This document shows positions 1-5,338 of a stretch of DNA of 5,338 bases, piece by piece (the stretch's first letter is position 1; each line of letters opens with the position of its first letter). Under the pieces are notes generated by a model, which ran no database searches, was not told the DNA's origin, and saw only the letters and a program-made list of their open reading frames with translations. The translations under genes and the position numbers were made by a program. This DNA comes from an uncultured Collinsella sp. (GTDB lineage Bacteria; Actinomycetota; Coriobacteriia; Coriobacteriales; Coriobacteriaceae). The stretch lies in the NCBI GenBank assembly GCA_934643435.1, contig CAKUCJ010000110.1, positions 1 through 5,338 of the forward strand, given 5' to 3'.

Positions 1-201
1 GCCGAGCGCTATGCGTTGCCGGCGCAAAAAGCCGAGCAACAGGCATTCGAGGCGCTCGAGCCATGGGAGCAGTGCGAGATCATGCGCTTGGTCGGTAAGT
101 TCTCCCATGTTCTTAGCGAGGAGTGCGAGGCGTTTAAGCGGCAGGTGGCCGCCGAGAACGAGGCTGACGATAAGGGCGAGGGGGAGACATGCGACTCTTA
201 A
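1..201 (+). CDS. C-terminal end of a probable MarR-family transcriptional regulator (5' truncated)
   Basis: Only the last 66 codons are in the window; the frame is open from base 1 to the TAA at 199-201. The tail reads as an alpha-helical segment containing LEPWEQCEIMRLVGKFSHVL, followed by a charged end. A helix with a conserved acidic residue after a short turn, then a leucine-rich stretch, is typical of the C-terminal dimerisation helices of MarR proteins. The DNA-binding winged helix would lie upstream and cannot be checked. The gene overlaps the following ABC exporter gene by 13 bases, so the two are co-transcribed and probably translationally coupled. MarR regulators placed directly before heterodimeric ABC exporters usually repress their own operon and respond to a pump substrate; here that role is inferred. 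Another helical regulator family is possible. Confidence 0.6.
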   Translation, partial: AERYALPAQKAEQQAFEALEPWEQCEIMRLVGKFSHVLSEECEAFKRQVAAENEADDKGEGETCDS

Positions 202-1925
202 TGAGGTTTATGAGGCCGTACCGCGGTCTGATCGCGGTGACGCTGCTGGTGCTGTTGATAGACAACGTCGGCACGCTGCTGGTGCCCACGATGTTGGCGA
301 ACATGGTCAACACGGGCATCACGACGGGCGACGTCGACTACATCTTGCGCAACGGCCTGTATATGCTCATCGCAACCGGCATGGCCAGCGGCGGCGCGGT
401 GCTGGGCTGCTATCTTTCGGCCCGCCTGGCGGCCAACGTTGCCTGCGACATCCGCAACGCCGTCTACGACAAGTCGCTCGAGCTGTCCGCCAGCGACTTT
501 GAGCGCTTTGGAACGGGTTCGATGATCACACGCTCGCTCAACGACATCAACGTGATTCAGCAGGCGATTCTGCAGACGATTCAGCTGGTGCTGCCCGTGC
601 CGTTTTTGGCTGTGGCGGGCATCATCTTTGCCTGGTTTATCGATCCCGCCATGGGCACGCTGCTGGGCGTGGTCGTTGCGATCGTGCTGGTGGCGGCGGT
701 CTTTACCGTGGCCAACGCCGCGCCGATCTTTATGCGCCTGCAGAGCTTTATCGACCGCATGAACGTGGTGCTGCGCGAGAACATCGTGGGCGTGCGCGTC
801 ATTCGCGCGTTTAACAAGGAGCGCCACGAGGAACGGCGCCTAGACGAGGTGTTTAGCGATTACGCGACCAACGCCATTAAGGTTAACCATCTGTTTGTGG
901 GTCTCGACAGCTCAAGCTTCTTTTTGATGAACATCGCCGAGGTGGCGGTGTTGTGGGTGGGCGGCAACCGCGTGGGCGTCCATGCCATGCAAATCGGCAG
1001 CATCTCGGCCGTGCTGGAATATGCGCTTCTGATCCTGTTCTTTGTGATGATGGCGCAGATGGTGGTGCTGACGCTTCCGCGCGCTGCGGCGTGCCTCAAC
1101 CGCGCGCAGCAGGTGCTGGAGATTGAGCCGAGCATTGTGGACGGCGGGCGTACGCTGGGCAACGGGGCGCCTGAGTCCGCAGATGGGCCCGACGCGGTGG
1201 CCGTGTTCGACCACATGTCGTTCCGCTTTGACGATGCCGACGAGGACATGCTGTGCGACCTGAGCTTCGCCTGCCGCCGTGGCCAGACCACGGCAATCGT
1301 GGGCTCGACGGGCTCGGGCAAATCGACGGTGGCAAAGTTGCTGCTCCGCTTCCACGATGCCACGAAGGGCGCCATTCGCCTGAACGGTGTCGACCTGCGC
1401 GACCTTTCGCAAGATGAGATCCGCGGGCGTATTGCCTACGTGCCGCAGAAGGCATGGCTGTTCTCGGGCACGGTGGCGAGCAACCTGCGCTTTGGCAACG
1501 AGGGCGCGACCGAGGCCGACATGCTCCATGCGCTGGAGGTTGCCCAGAGCACGTTTGTGCTCGACCAACCCCAGGGGCTCGATACGCCGGTGGCACAGGG
1601 CGGTACGAACTTCTCGGGTGGCCAGCGCCAGCGCCTGGCGATTGCCCGCGCGCTCATGAAGCGCGCCGACCTGTATATCTTCGACGACAGTTTTTCGGCC
1701 CTGGACTTTAAGACCGATGCGGCCCTGCGTCATGCGCTGCAGGACGAGACGTGCGATGCCGCGGTGCTCATCATCGCGCAGCGTATCTCGACGATTTTGC
1801 ATGCCGATCAGATCGTGGTGCTCAAAGACGGCGAGGTCGTGGGCCTGGGCACACACGACGAGCTGATGGAAACCTGCGAGGTGTACCGCGCTATCGCGGA
1901 ATCGCAGATGAAGGGAGGTGAGTAG
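189..1925 (+). CDS. Heterodimeric ABC exporter, subunit with the degenerate catalytic site (TM287/BmrC/LmrC type)
   Basis: This is a 578-residue half-transporter: six membrane segments (roughly residues 12-38, 55-80, 131-150, 155-178, 240-262, 270-298) and then an ATP-binding domain from about residue 338. Visible motifs are Walker A GSTGSGKST (372-380), Q-loop Gln420, an intact signature FSGGQ (475-479), Walker B LYIFD (495-499) and D-loop SALD (503-506). The residue after Walker B is Asp500 instead of the catalytic Glu, and the switch position is Gln531 instead of His. These two substitutions mark the subunit that supplies the Walker side of the non-hydrolytic site in heterodimeric exporters. 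The length fits BmrC-like proteins. ATG 189 is chosen because a purine-rich GAGGGGGAG (178-186) precedes it. An in-frame ATG at 201, which would form TAATG with the upstream stop, is a possible alternative start. The partner gene follows immediately. Substrates (drugs, peptides or lipids) cannot be read from the sequence. Confidence 0.95.
   Translation: MRLLMRFMRPYRGLIAVTLLVLLIDNVGTLLVPTMLANMVNTGITTGDVDYILRNGLYMLIATGMASGGAVLGCYLSARLAANVACDIRNAVYDKSLELSASDFERFGTGSMITRSLNDINVIQQAILQTIQLVLPVPFLAVAGIIFAWFIDPAMGTLLGVVVAIVLVAAVFTVANAAPIFMRLQSFIDRMNVVLRENIVGVRVIRAFNKERHEERRLDEVFSDYATNAIKVNHLFVGLDSSSFFLMNIAEVAVLWVGGNRVGVHAMQIGSISAVLEYALLILFFVMMAQMVVLTLPRAAACLNRAQQVLEIEPSIVDGGRTLGNGAPESADGPDAVAVFDHMSFRFDDADEDMLCDLSFACRRGQTTAIVGSTGSGKSTVAKLLLRFHDATKGAIRLNGVDLRDLSQDEIRGRIAYVPQKAWLFSGTVASNLRFGNEGATEADMLHALEVAQSTFVLDQPQGLDTPVAQGGTNFSGGQRQRLAIARALMKRADLYIFDDSFSALDFKTDAALRHALQDETCDAAVLIIAQRISTILHADQIVVLKDGEVVGLGTHDELMETCEVYRAIAESQMKGGE
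1913..1920 (+). promoter_or_regulatory. Strong Shine-Dalgarno site for the second ABC subunit, inside the end of the first gene
   Basis: GGGAGGTG lies in the last codons of the first ABC gene and ends 6 bases before ATG 1927. It decides the start of the next gene: an in-frame GTG at 1918 overlaps this site itself and has no ribosome site of its own, so ATG 1927 is preferred. The first gene's stop (TAG, 1923-1925) is one base before that ATG, an arrangement that favours ribosome re-initiation and balanced synthesis of the two subunits. Confidence 0.85.
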
Positions 1926-1926
1926 C

Positions 1927-3930
1927 ATGACCGAGGAGCTCAAGAAGCAAGGCGTCGTCGACGACGCCGCGGTTGCAGCGACAGCCGAGCGGGAGGTCGC
2001 GACGCTCGACCTGGACGCCGCCGCCAAGACCGCTGCTGAGCGCGAGGCCCGCCGCCAGGCGCTCTACGAGGAAAACGAGCGTGCCGAGGACGAGCGTGCC
2101 CGCGCCGAGGCGGAGCGTATGCGCGACGTAGATGAAGAGGACGAGGACGAGACGCCCCGCGACACCTGGGCGACGGTGCGTCGCCTGTGGAGCGAGGCTG
2201 CCGGCGACCATTGGCGCTTCTATATCGTGTTCGCGAGCATCGTGTTCTACGTCATCTTTAACACCGCCGCGCCGGCATACAGCGCCCACGTTATCGATGA
2301 GCTGTGGGGGCATATGAAGCTGGCGTTTGCCAACAACACCACCTTCAGCATTACCTGGGAAAACTGCGGCAGGACCATTTTCATCTACTTTATGATTTGG
2401 ACCGCCGCCGCCTCGTTCTACGCGCTTCAGAGTTTTTTGATGTCGAGCGTTGCCGAGCGCCTCAACCTGCGCCTGCGCAACCGCATCGCGCAAAAGCTCA
2501 ACCGTCTGCCGCTCGCCTACTTTGACGCGCATCGCCCCGGCGAGGTGGTCAGCCGCGCGACCAACGACCTGGACAAGATGTCCGAAAGCATGCAGCGCGG
2601 ATTGCTGCAGCTGCTGGTGTCGATCGGCACGGTTGTGGGCGCTGTGAGCGTGATGTTCGTGTTCAGCGTGCAGCTCACGCTCGTCTTTTTGTTCTTTACG
2701 GCGTTGTCGCTGCTGGTGACGAAGGTCGTGTCGCGCCGCACGCACGATGTGACGGGCGAGCGCCAGGAGTGGGTCTCCAAGATTACGAGCGCGGTCGAGG
2801 AGGGCTACTCGGGCCGCCTGGTGATCCGTGCGTTTAATCGCGAGCGCCAGAGCTCTGCCGAGGTGCACGAGGCCTCGAAGGAGCTGGCACGCGTGAGCAC
2901 TAAGGCCGACTTTATGATCAATGCCGTCGGCCCCGCGGTGCGCTTTATCGGACGTTTGGCGCAGATCGTGATTGCACTTGTGGGCTGCAGCATGTTGGTC
3001 GCCGGTCACATGACTGTCGGCGTGTTCCAGGCGTTCTTCCAGTTTATCTACGAGGCGTCCGAGCCCATGACGCAGCTGTCGTTTACCTTTAACTCGCTGC
3101 AGAGCGCGCTGGCGAGCGCCGAGCGCGTGTTCGACCTGCTCGACGAGCCCGAGATGGACGCCGACCCGCTGCCGGCCGATGCCGCCAAATTGCCGGGCAA
3201 GGTTGAGGGTCGTGTCGCCTTTGAGCACGTGCGCTTTGGCTATGCGCCCGACAAGCCGCTCATGCGCGACGTGTCGTTTACCGCCGAGCCGGGCCAGAAG
3301 ATCGCCGTGGTGGGAACTACGGGCGCGGGCAAGACCACGCTCATCAATCTGCTCATGCGCTTTTACGAGATTGATGGCGGATGTATTACGCTCGATGGCG
3401 TGGACACGAGCCGCATGGACCGCGGCGAGCTGCGCCAGCAGTTTGGCATGGTGTTGCAGGACGCCTGGCTGTTCGATGGCACCATTGCCGAGAACATCGC
3501 CTATGGCTGCCCGGATGCGACACGCGACGAGATCGTGGCAGCTGCACGCGCAGCACAGGTCGACTTCTTTGTGCGCACCATGCCGCGGGGCTACGACACG
3601 CGTGTGGCCAACGATGCCGAAAGCATCAGCCAGGGGCAGCGCCAGCTGCTGACCATCGCGCGCGTGCTGCTCAACAACCCGGCGATCCTCATTCTGGACG
3701 AGGCGACGTCGAGCGTGGATACGCGCACCGAGCTTGCCATCGGCCGCGCCATGGACGCGCTCATGCGCGGGCGCACGAGCTTTGTGATCGCGCATCGCCT
3801 GTCGACGATCGTCGATGCCGACCTGATTCTGGTCATGGATCACGGCAACATCATCGAGCAAGGCACGCACAAGGAGCTGCTGGCGGCCGAGGGCGCCTAC
3901 GCCGACCTCTACCTAAGCCAGTTCGCATAA
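1927..3930 (+). CDS. Heterodimeric ABC exporter, subunit with the consensus catalytic site (TM288/BmrD/LmrD type)
   Basis: This 667-residue half-transporter pairs with the upstream subunit. Residues 1 to about 90 form a hydrophilic extension very rich in Glu, Asp, Arg and Ala, likely helical or coiled coil. Six membrane segments follow (about 97-118, 150-172, 228-248, 250-268, 331-355, 360-378), then the ATP-binding domain from about residue 427. It has Walker A GTTGAGKTT (463-471), Q-loop Gln511, Walker B ILILD (587-591) with catalytic Glu592, D-loop SSVD (595-598) and switch His623. Its signature is ISQGQ (567-571) rather than LSGGQ. The intact Glu and His therefore work with the intact FSGGQ of the partner, while this degenerate signature faces the partner's Asp and Gln site. 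The inferred product is a membrane-bound, ATP-driven exporter subunit, active only as a heterodimer. Its length is close to that of BmrD-like proteins, although part of it is the N-terminal extension. The gene ends just before a repeat and a terminator. Confidence 0.95.
   Translation: MTEELKKQGVVDDAAVAATAEREVATLDLDAAAKTAAEREARRQALYEENERAEDERARAEAERMRDVDEEDEDETPRDTWATVRRLWSEAAGDHWRFYIVFASIVFYVIFNTAAPAYSAHVIDELWGHMKLAFANNTTFSITWENCGRTIFIYFMIWTAAASFYALQSFLMSSVAERLNLRLRNRIAQKLNRLPLAYFDAHRPGEVVSRATNDLDKMSESMQRGLLQLLVSIGTVVGAVSVMFVFSVQLTLVFLFFTALSLLVTKVVSRRTHDVTGERQEWVSKITSAVEEGYSGRLVIRAFNRERQSSAEVHEASKELARVSTKADFMINAVGPAVRFIGRLAQIVIALVGCSMLVAGHMTVGVFQAFFQFIYEASEPMTQLSFTFNSLQSALASAERVFDLLDEPEMDADPLPADAAKLPGKVEGRVAFEHVRFGYAPDKPLMRDVSFTAEPGQKIAVVGTTGAGKTTLINLLMRFYEIDGGCITLDGVDTSRMDRGELRQQFGMVLQDAWLFDGTIAENIAYGCPDATRDEIVAAARAAQVDFFVRTMPRGYDTRVANDAESISQGQRQLLTIARVLLNNPAILILDEATSSVDTRTELAIGRAMDALMRGRTSFVIAHRLSTIVDADLILVMDHGNIIEQGTHKELLAAEGAYADLYLSQFA
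1951..1968. repeat. 18-bp perfect palindrome in codons 9-14 of the second ABC gene
   Basis: GGCGTCGTCGACGACGCC equals its own reverse complement. In mRNA it could fold as a 7-bp GC-rich stem with a UCGA tetraloop, starting 24 bases after the first base of the ATG at 1927. It encodes GVVDDA in the poorly constrained N-terminal extension. It could tune translation of the second subunit or bind a protein, or it may be a chance product of GTC/GAC codons. Confidence 0.5.
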
Positions 3931-3957
3931 GGTGGCAGGGGGTGTCCCTTTGCCACA
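3931..3957. repeat. Short REP-like palindromic intergenic element
   Basis: Immediately after the stop of the second ABC gene, GTGGCA (3932-3937) pairs with TGCCAC (3951-3956), and GGG (3938-3940) with CCC (3946-3948). A two-base TT bulge and a GGTGT loop complete a 9-bp imperfect hairpin. It has no T tract, so it is not itself a good terminator. From memory, similar GTGGCA-AAGGGAC-type palindromes recur between genes in gut Actinobacteria and Firmicutes; only one copy is visible here, so its repeat status is unproven. Confidence 0.45.
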
Positions 3958-3965
3958 TCGAAAAG

Positions 3966-4002
3966 AAGGCGCGCTAGGGACGGATTCCCTGGCGCGCCTT
4001 TT
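3966..4002. terminator. Bidirectional intrinsic terminator between convergent genes
   Basis: A 15-bp stem (3966-3980 with 3986-4000, one T-G pair that is a wobble in RNA) closes a 5-base loop CGGAT. On the + strand the stem runs into TTTT (3999-4002). On the minus strand it is followed by TTCTTTT, from the complement of AAAAGAA at 3961-3967. It lies between the ABC operon end and the cysE end, so it can stop both transcripts. Confidence 0.88.
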
Positions 4003-4037
4003 GCGTTGACGTTTATGTTGTGCGGTTGCCTGCGGCC

Positions 4038-4742
4038 CTAGCGTTCGTCCACGAGCTTAGCGACGAGGGCTTTGAGCTCGGCCACCTCTTGCTCGAGCTC
4101 TTTGACGCGGCGGGCATTCTCGGTGATGCCCTGACGGTTAAGGGCGCTTTGCTCGGCGGCATCGTCGGGCATGTACTCGCGATGCTGCTTGGCGTCGAAG
4201 TTTTCCTCGAACACGCGGCAGCCGTTGCGCTTGATGATGCGCCCGGGTACGCCCACGACGGTGCAGTTGTCGGGCACGTCTTTGACGACGACCGAGTTGC
4301 CGCCGATCTTGACATTATTGCCAATGCGGATGTTGCCGAGCACTTTGGCGCCCGTGCCCACGGTGACGTTGTTGCCCAGGGTGGGGTGGCGCTTGCCAGT
4401 CTCGTTGCCGGTGCCGCCGAGCGTGACGCCCTGGTAGAGGACGCAGTTGTCACCCACGATGGTAGTTTCGCCAATGACGACGCCCATGGCGTGGTCGATA
4501 AAGAAGTGCTTGCCGATTTGCGCGGCAGGGTGAATCTCAACACCGGTGATATGGCGGGTTATCTGCGAGAGCACGCGGGCGAGTGAGCGATGGCCGTGCT
4601 CCCACAGCCAGTGCTCGGGCACATGGTTCCACTTGGCGTGCAGGCCGGGATAAGACAAAAAGATGACCAGGGCATTTTGCGCAGCGGGGTCCTGCGCCTG
4701 GACGGTCTTGATGTCCTCGCGAATGGTATTGATAAAGCTCAC
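4038..4742 (-). CDS. cysE: Serine O-acetyltransferase
   Basis: This cytoplasmic enzyme transfers acetyl from acetyl-CoA to L-serine, giving O-acetylserine, the precursor that cysteine synthase combines with sulfide. The 234-residue protein has a short helical N-terminal region (about 1-65). It is followed by a left-handed beta-helix of hexapeptide repeats (about 68-170) with family motifs [11 protein letters not shown] (67-77), [13 protein letters not shown] (81-93, catalytic His84), VTLGGTG (106-112), KRHP with His119, and VVGVPGR (162-168). It matches the short Gram-positive (EpsC-like) form. An extra tail (about 172-234) ends in a leucine heptad helix, [19 protein letters not shown] (213-231). 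GTG 4742 is chosen as start because AAGGGAGGG sits 6 bases upstream; a TTG at 4775 would extend the frame but lies at the likely transcript start. No cysK or cysS neighbour is in the window. It is convergent with the ABC operon and divergent from the DedA-family gene. Confidence 0.95.
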   Translation of the reverse strand: MSFINTIREDIKTVQAQDPAAQNALVIFLSYPGLHAKWNHVPEHWLWEHGHRSLARVLSQITRHITGVEIHPAAQIGKHFFIDHAMGVVIGETTIVGDNCVLYQGVTLGGTGNETGKRHPTLGNNVTVGTGAKVLGNIRIGNNVKIGGNSVVVKDVPDNCTVVGVPGRIIKRNGCRVFEENFDAKQHREYMPDDAAEQSALNRQGITENARRVKELEQEVAELKALVAKLVDER

Positions 4743-4748
4743 CGGCTG

Positions 4749-4757
4749 CCCTCCCTT
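4749..4757 (-). promoter_or_regulatory. Shine-Dalgarno site of cysE
   Basis: On the minus strand AAGGGAGGG ends 6 bases before GTG 4742-4740. This spacing supports the GTG as the true start and makes the upstream in-frame TTG unlikely. Confidence 0.8.
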
Positions 4758-4783
4758 AGCGCCGCGACAATGCAATTCAATAA

Positions 4784-4789
4784 AGTATA
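4784..4789 (-). promoter_or_regulatory. Candidate -10 box of the cysE promoter
   Basis: The minus strand reads TATACT, close to the sigma-70-type TATAAT, placing the transcript start near 4777 with a leader of about 35 bases. No good -35 box is visible at the normal distance (CTTCCT at 17 bases), so the promoter may be weak or activator dependent. Confidence 0.5.
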
Positions 4790-4800
4790 GCGATTCGCTA
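4788..4800. promoter_or_regulatory. Perfect palindrome overlapping the cysE -10 box; candidate operator
   Basis: TAGCGA and TCGCTA form 6-bp perfect arms around a single central base. On the minus strand the repeat fills the -35/-10 spacer and shares its last two bases with the TATACT hexamer. A protein bound here would block RNA polymerase. The binding factor is unknown; the sequence does not resemble the CymR box as I know it. Confidence 0.45.
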
Positions 4801-4833
4801 GGGATTAGGAAGAGAGAACTTGATGGCTTTGCG

Positions 4834-4845
4834 TGACAGGTGTCA
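4834..4845. promoter_or_regulatory. TGACA-GG-TGTCA inverted repeat in the divergent spacer
   Basis: Five-base arms separated by two bases lie between the cysE and DedA-family promoters, about 45 bases upstream of the cysE -10 and 69 bases upstream of the DedA-family -10. The size and symmetry fit a small dimeric regulator site. Function is inferred only from position. Confidence 0.3.
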
Positions 4846-4885
4846 GTTATGCAAACTTGCTGGTAATGAGGTCACACTTTTGTGG

Positions 4886-4912
4886 GGTTACGCACGGAGG
4901 GGCTCCGCAACC
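4886..4912. promoter_or_regulatory. Inverted repeat directly before the DedA-family -10 box
   Basis: CGGAG (4895-4899) and CTCCG (4903-4907) pair around GGG, and outer GGTT (4886-4889) pairs with AACC (4909-4912) across an uneven internal loop. It covers the place where a -35 box is expected, so it could be an operator; a chance GC-rich repeat is equally possible. Confidence 0.25.
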
Positions 4913-4913
4913 G

Positions 4914-4919
4914 TATACT
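4914..4919 (+). promoter_or_regulatory. Candidate -10 box of the DedA-family gene
   Basis: TATACT, identical to the -10 candidate of the divergent cysE, would start transcription near 4926 and leave a leader of about 40 bases. No recognisable -35 box lies 16-18 bases upstream (CGCACG at 17 bases). Confidence 0.45.
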
Positions 4920-4950
4920 GGTCAACTTGGACGTGTCCGCGCCCACAACT

Positions 4951-4956
4951 GAGAGG
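4951..4956 (+). promoter_or_regulatory. Shine-Dalgarno site of the DedA-family gene
   Basis: GAGAGG ends 9 bases before ATG 4966. It is a moderate site, but the only purine-rich one near the start. Confidence 0.6.
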
Positions 4957-4965
4957 TCTTACTTC

Positions 4966-5338
4966 ATGGGTTTCATCAACTTTATTGCCGAGCTACTTAA
5001 GGACCCGCGCACCGCGATTGCCAGCTGGATCGCCGCCGGCCCGCTTATGGCCTACGGCTGTGTGTTCCTGATTATCTTTATCGAGACGGGCGTGGTGTTC
5101 TTCCCGTTCCTTCCCGGCGACTCGCTGCTGTTCGCCTCGGGCTTCTTTGCTCATAACGGCGGCTTTAACATCGTGGCGCTGTTGGCCACGGCATGGGCCG
5201 CAGCCATTCTGGGCGACCAGTGCAACTTTATGATCGGCCATTTCTTTGGTCAGAAGATCATCGCCTCGGGCAAGGTGAAGGCCATGACGCCCGAGCGCAT
5301 CAAAAAGTCCGAGGACTTCCTGGATAAGTGGGGCCACC
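4966..5338 (+). CDS. DedA-family (VTT/SNARE-associated) membrane protein, 3' truncated
   Basis: The first 124 codons are present and the frame stays open to the window edge; family members are usually 200-220 residues, so a little over half is seen. A short amphipathic start (1-20) leads to hydrophobic segments at about 24-46 and 67-84. The family motif ETGVVFFPFLPGDSLLFASG spans residues 40-59 and is followed by GDQCNFMIGHFFG (83-95). Glu40 and Asp52 match the membrane-embedded acidic residues needed for proton-driven function in E. coli YqjA (Glu39 and Asp51). The conserved arginine region lies beyond the edge. DedA proteins are integral inner-membrane proteins; some (UptA) recycle undecaprenyl phosphate across the membrane for cell-wall synthesis and affect resistance to cationic antimicrobials. 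Which lipid this one handles is not readable here. It is divergent from cysE and has its own candidate promoter. Confidence 0.92.
   Translation, partial: MGFINFIAELLKDPRTAIASWIAAGPLMAYGCVFLIIFIETGVVFFPFLPGDSLLFASGFFAHNGGFNIVALLATAWAAAILGDQCNFMIGHFFGQKIIASGKVKAMTPERIKKSEDFLDKWGH

Noticed and set aside
912..2027. A 371-codon antisense frame across the first ABC gene and the junction
   Set aside because: No recognisable family and low-complexity composition; it is a shadow of the ABC gene.
3802..3815. 14-bp perfect palindrome TCGACGATCGTCGA inside the second ABC gene
   Set aside because: It encodes part of the conserved switch region after His623 (LSTIVD), so the protein sequence explains it better than a DNA site.
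1891..3870. A 659-codon open frame antisense to the second ABC gene
   Set aside because: Its translation is His/Arg/Ala/Gln rich with no domain, and it mirrors the codon positions of the clearly conserved ABC gene. Long antisense frames are expected in GC-rich genes.
4020..4586. A 188-codon + strand frame opposite cysE
   Set aside because: Reads as an Ala/Val/Asp-rich mirror of the hexapeptide repeats; cysE on the minus strand has all family motifs.
4743..4965. A riboswitch or T-box in the divergent spacer
   Set aside because: The cysE leader is only about 35 bases and the DedA-family leader about 40, and no known riboswitch core or T-box motif is visible.
4820..5071. Possible small + strand gene (83 codons) with a purine-rich stretch before ATG 4823
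   Set aside because: It runs through the promoter region and overlaps the start of the DedA-family gene in another frame, and its product resembles no known protein.
1..5338. CRISPR array, insertion sequence, tRNA or rRNA
   Set aside because: No regularly spaced repeats, transposase-like protein, terminal repeats or tRNA-like folds were seen on either strand.

Overview
The window looks like chromosomal DNA from a high-GC actinobacterium of the class Coriobacteriia, possibly Collinsella. This rests on GC-rich third codon positions, the family mix and the intergenic style. It is an inference, with no database comparison. All genes are complete except those cut by the two edges, and none shows frameshifts or transfer signs.

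Left part (1-3930, + strand): a three-gene, translationally coupled cassette. The first gene is visible only as the last 66 codons of a probable MarR-type regulator. It overlaps a 578-residue ABC half-exporter, which is followed by a second half-exporter of 667 residues. The two pumps are complementary. The first has an intact signature motif but Asp and Gln in place of the catalytic Glu and switch His. The second has the intact Glu and His but a degenerate signature (ISQGQ). They therefore should form an obligate heterodimeric exporter of the TM287/288, BmrCD, LmrCD type, with one hydrolytic and one degenerate ATP site, probably controlled by the MarR-type regulator. The second subunit carries an unusual, highly charged N-terminal extension of about 90 residues. 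An 18-bp perfect palindrome lies just inside its coding start.

Middle (3931-4037): a small intergenic region between convergent genes. It holds a short REP-like palindrome and then a strong hairpin with T-rich tracts on both sides, which should end transcription from both directions.

Right part (4038-5338): cysE (serine O-acetyltransferase, first step of cysteine synthesis) is on the minus strand. It is divergent from a DedA-family membrane protein that runs off the right edge. The 223-bp divergent spacer carries two TATACT -10 candidates, a perfect 6-1-6 palindrome touching the cysE -10, a TGACA-gg-TGTCA inverted repeat, and a hairpin-like repeat just before the dedA-like -10.

No clearly new system is visible. 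The best leads are the N-terminal extension of the second ABC subunit, the coding-start palindrome, the cysE operator candidate and the coiled-coil tail on CysE.
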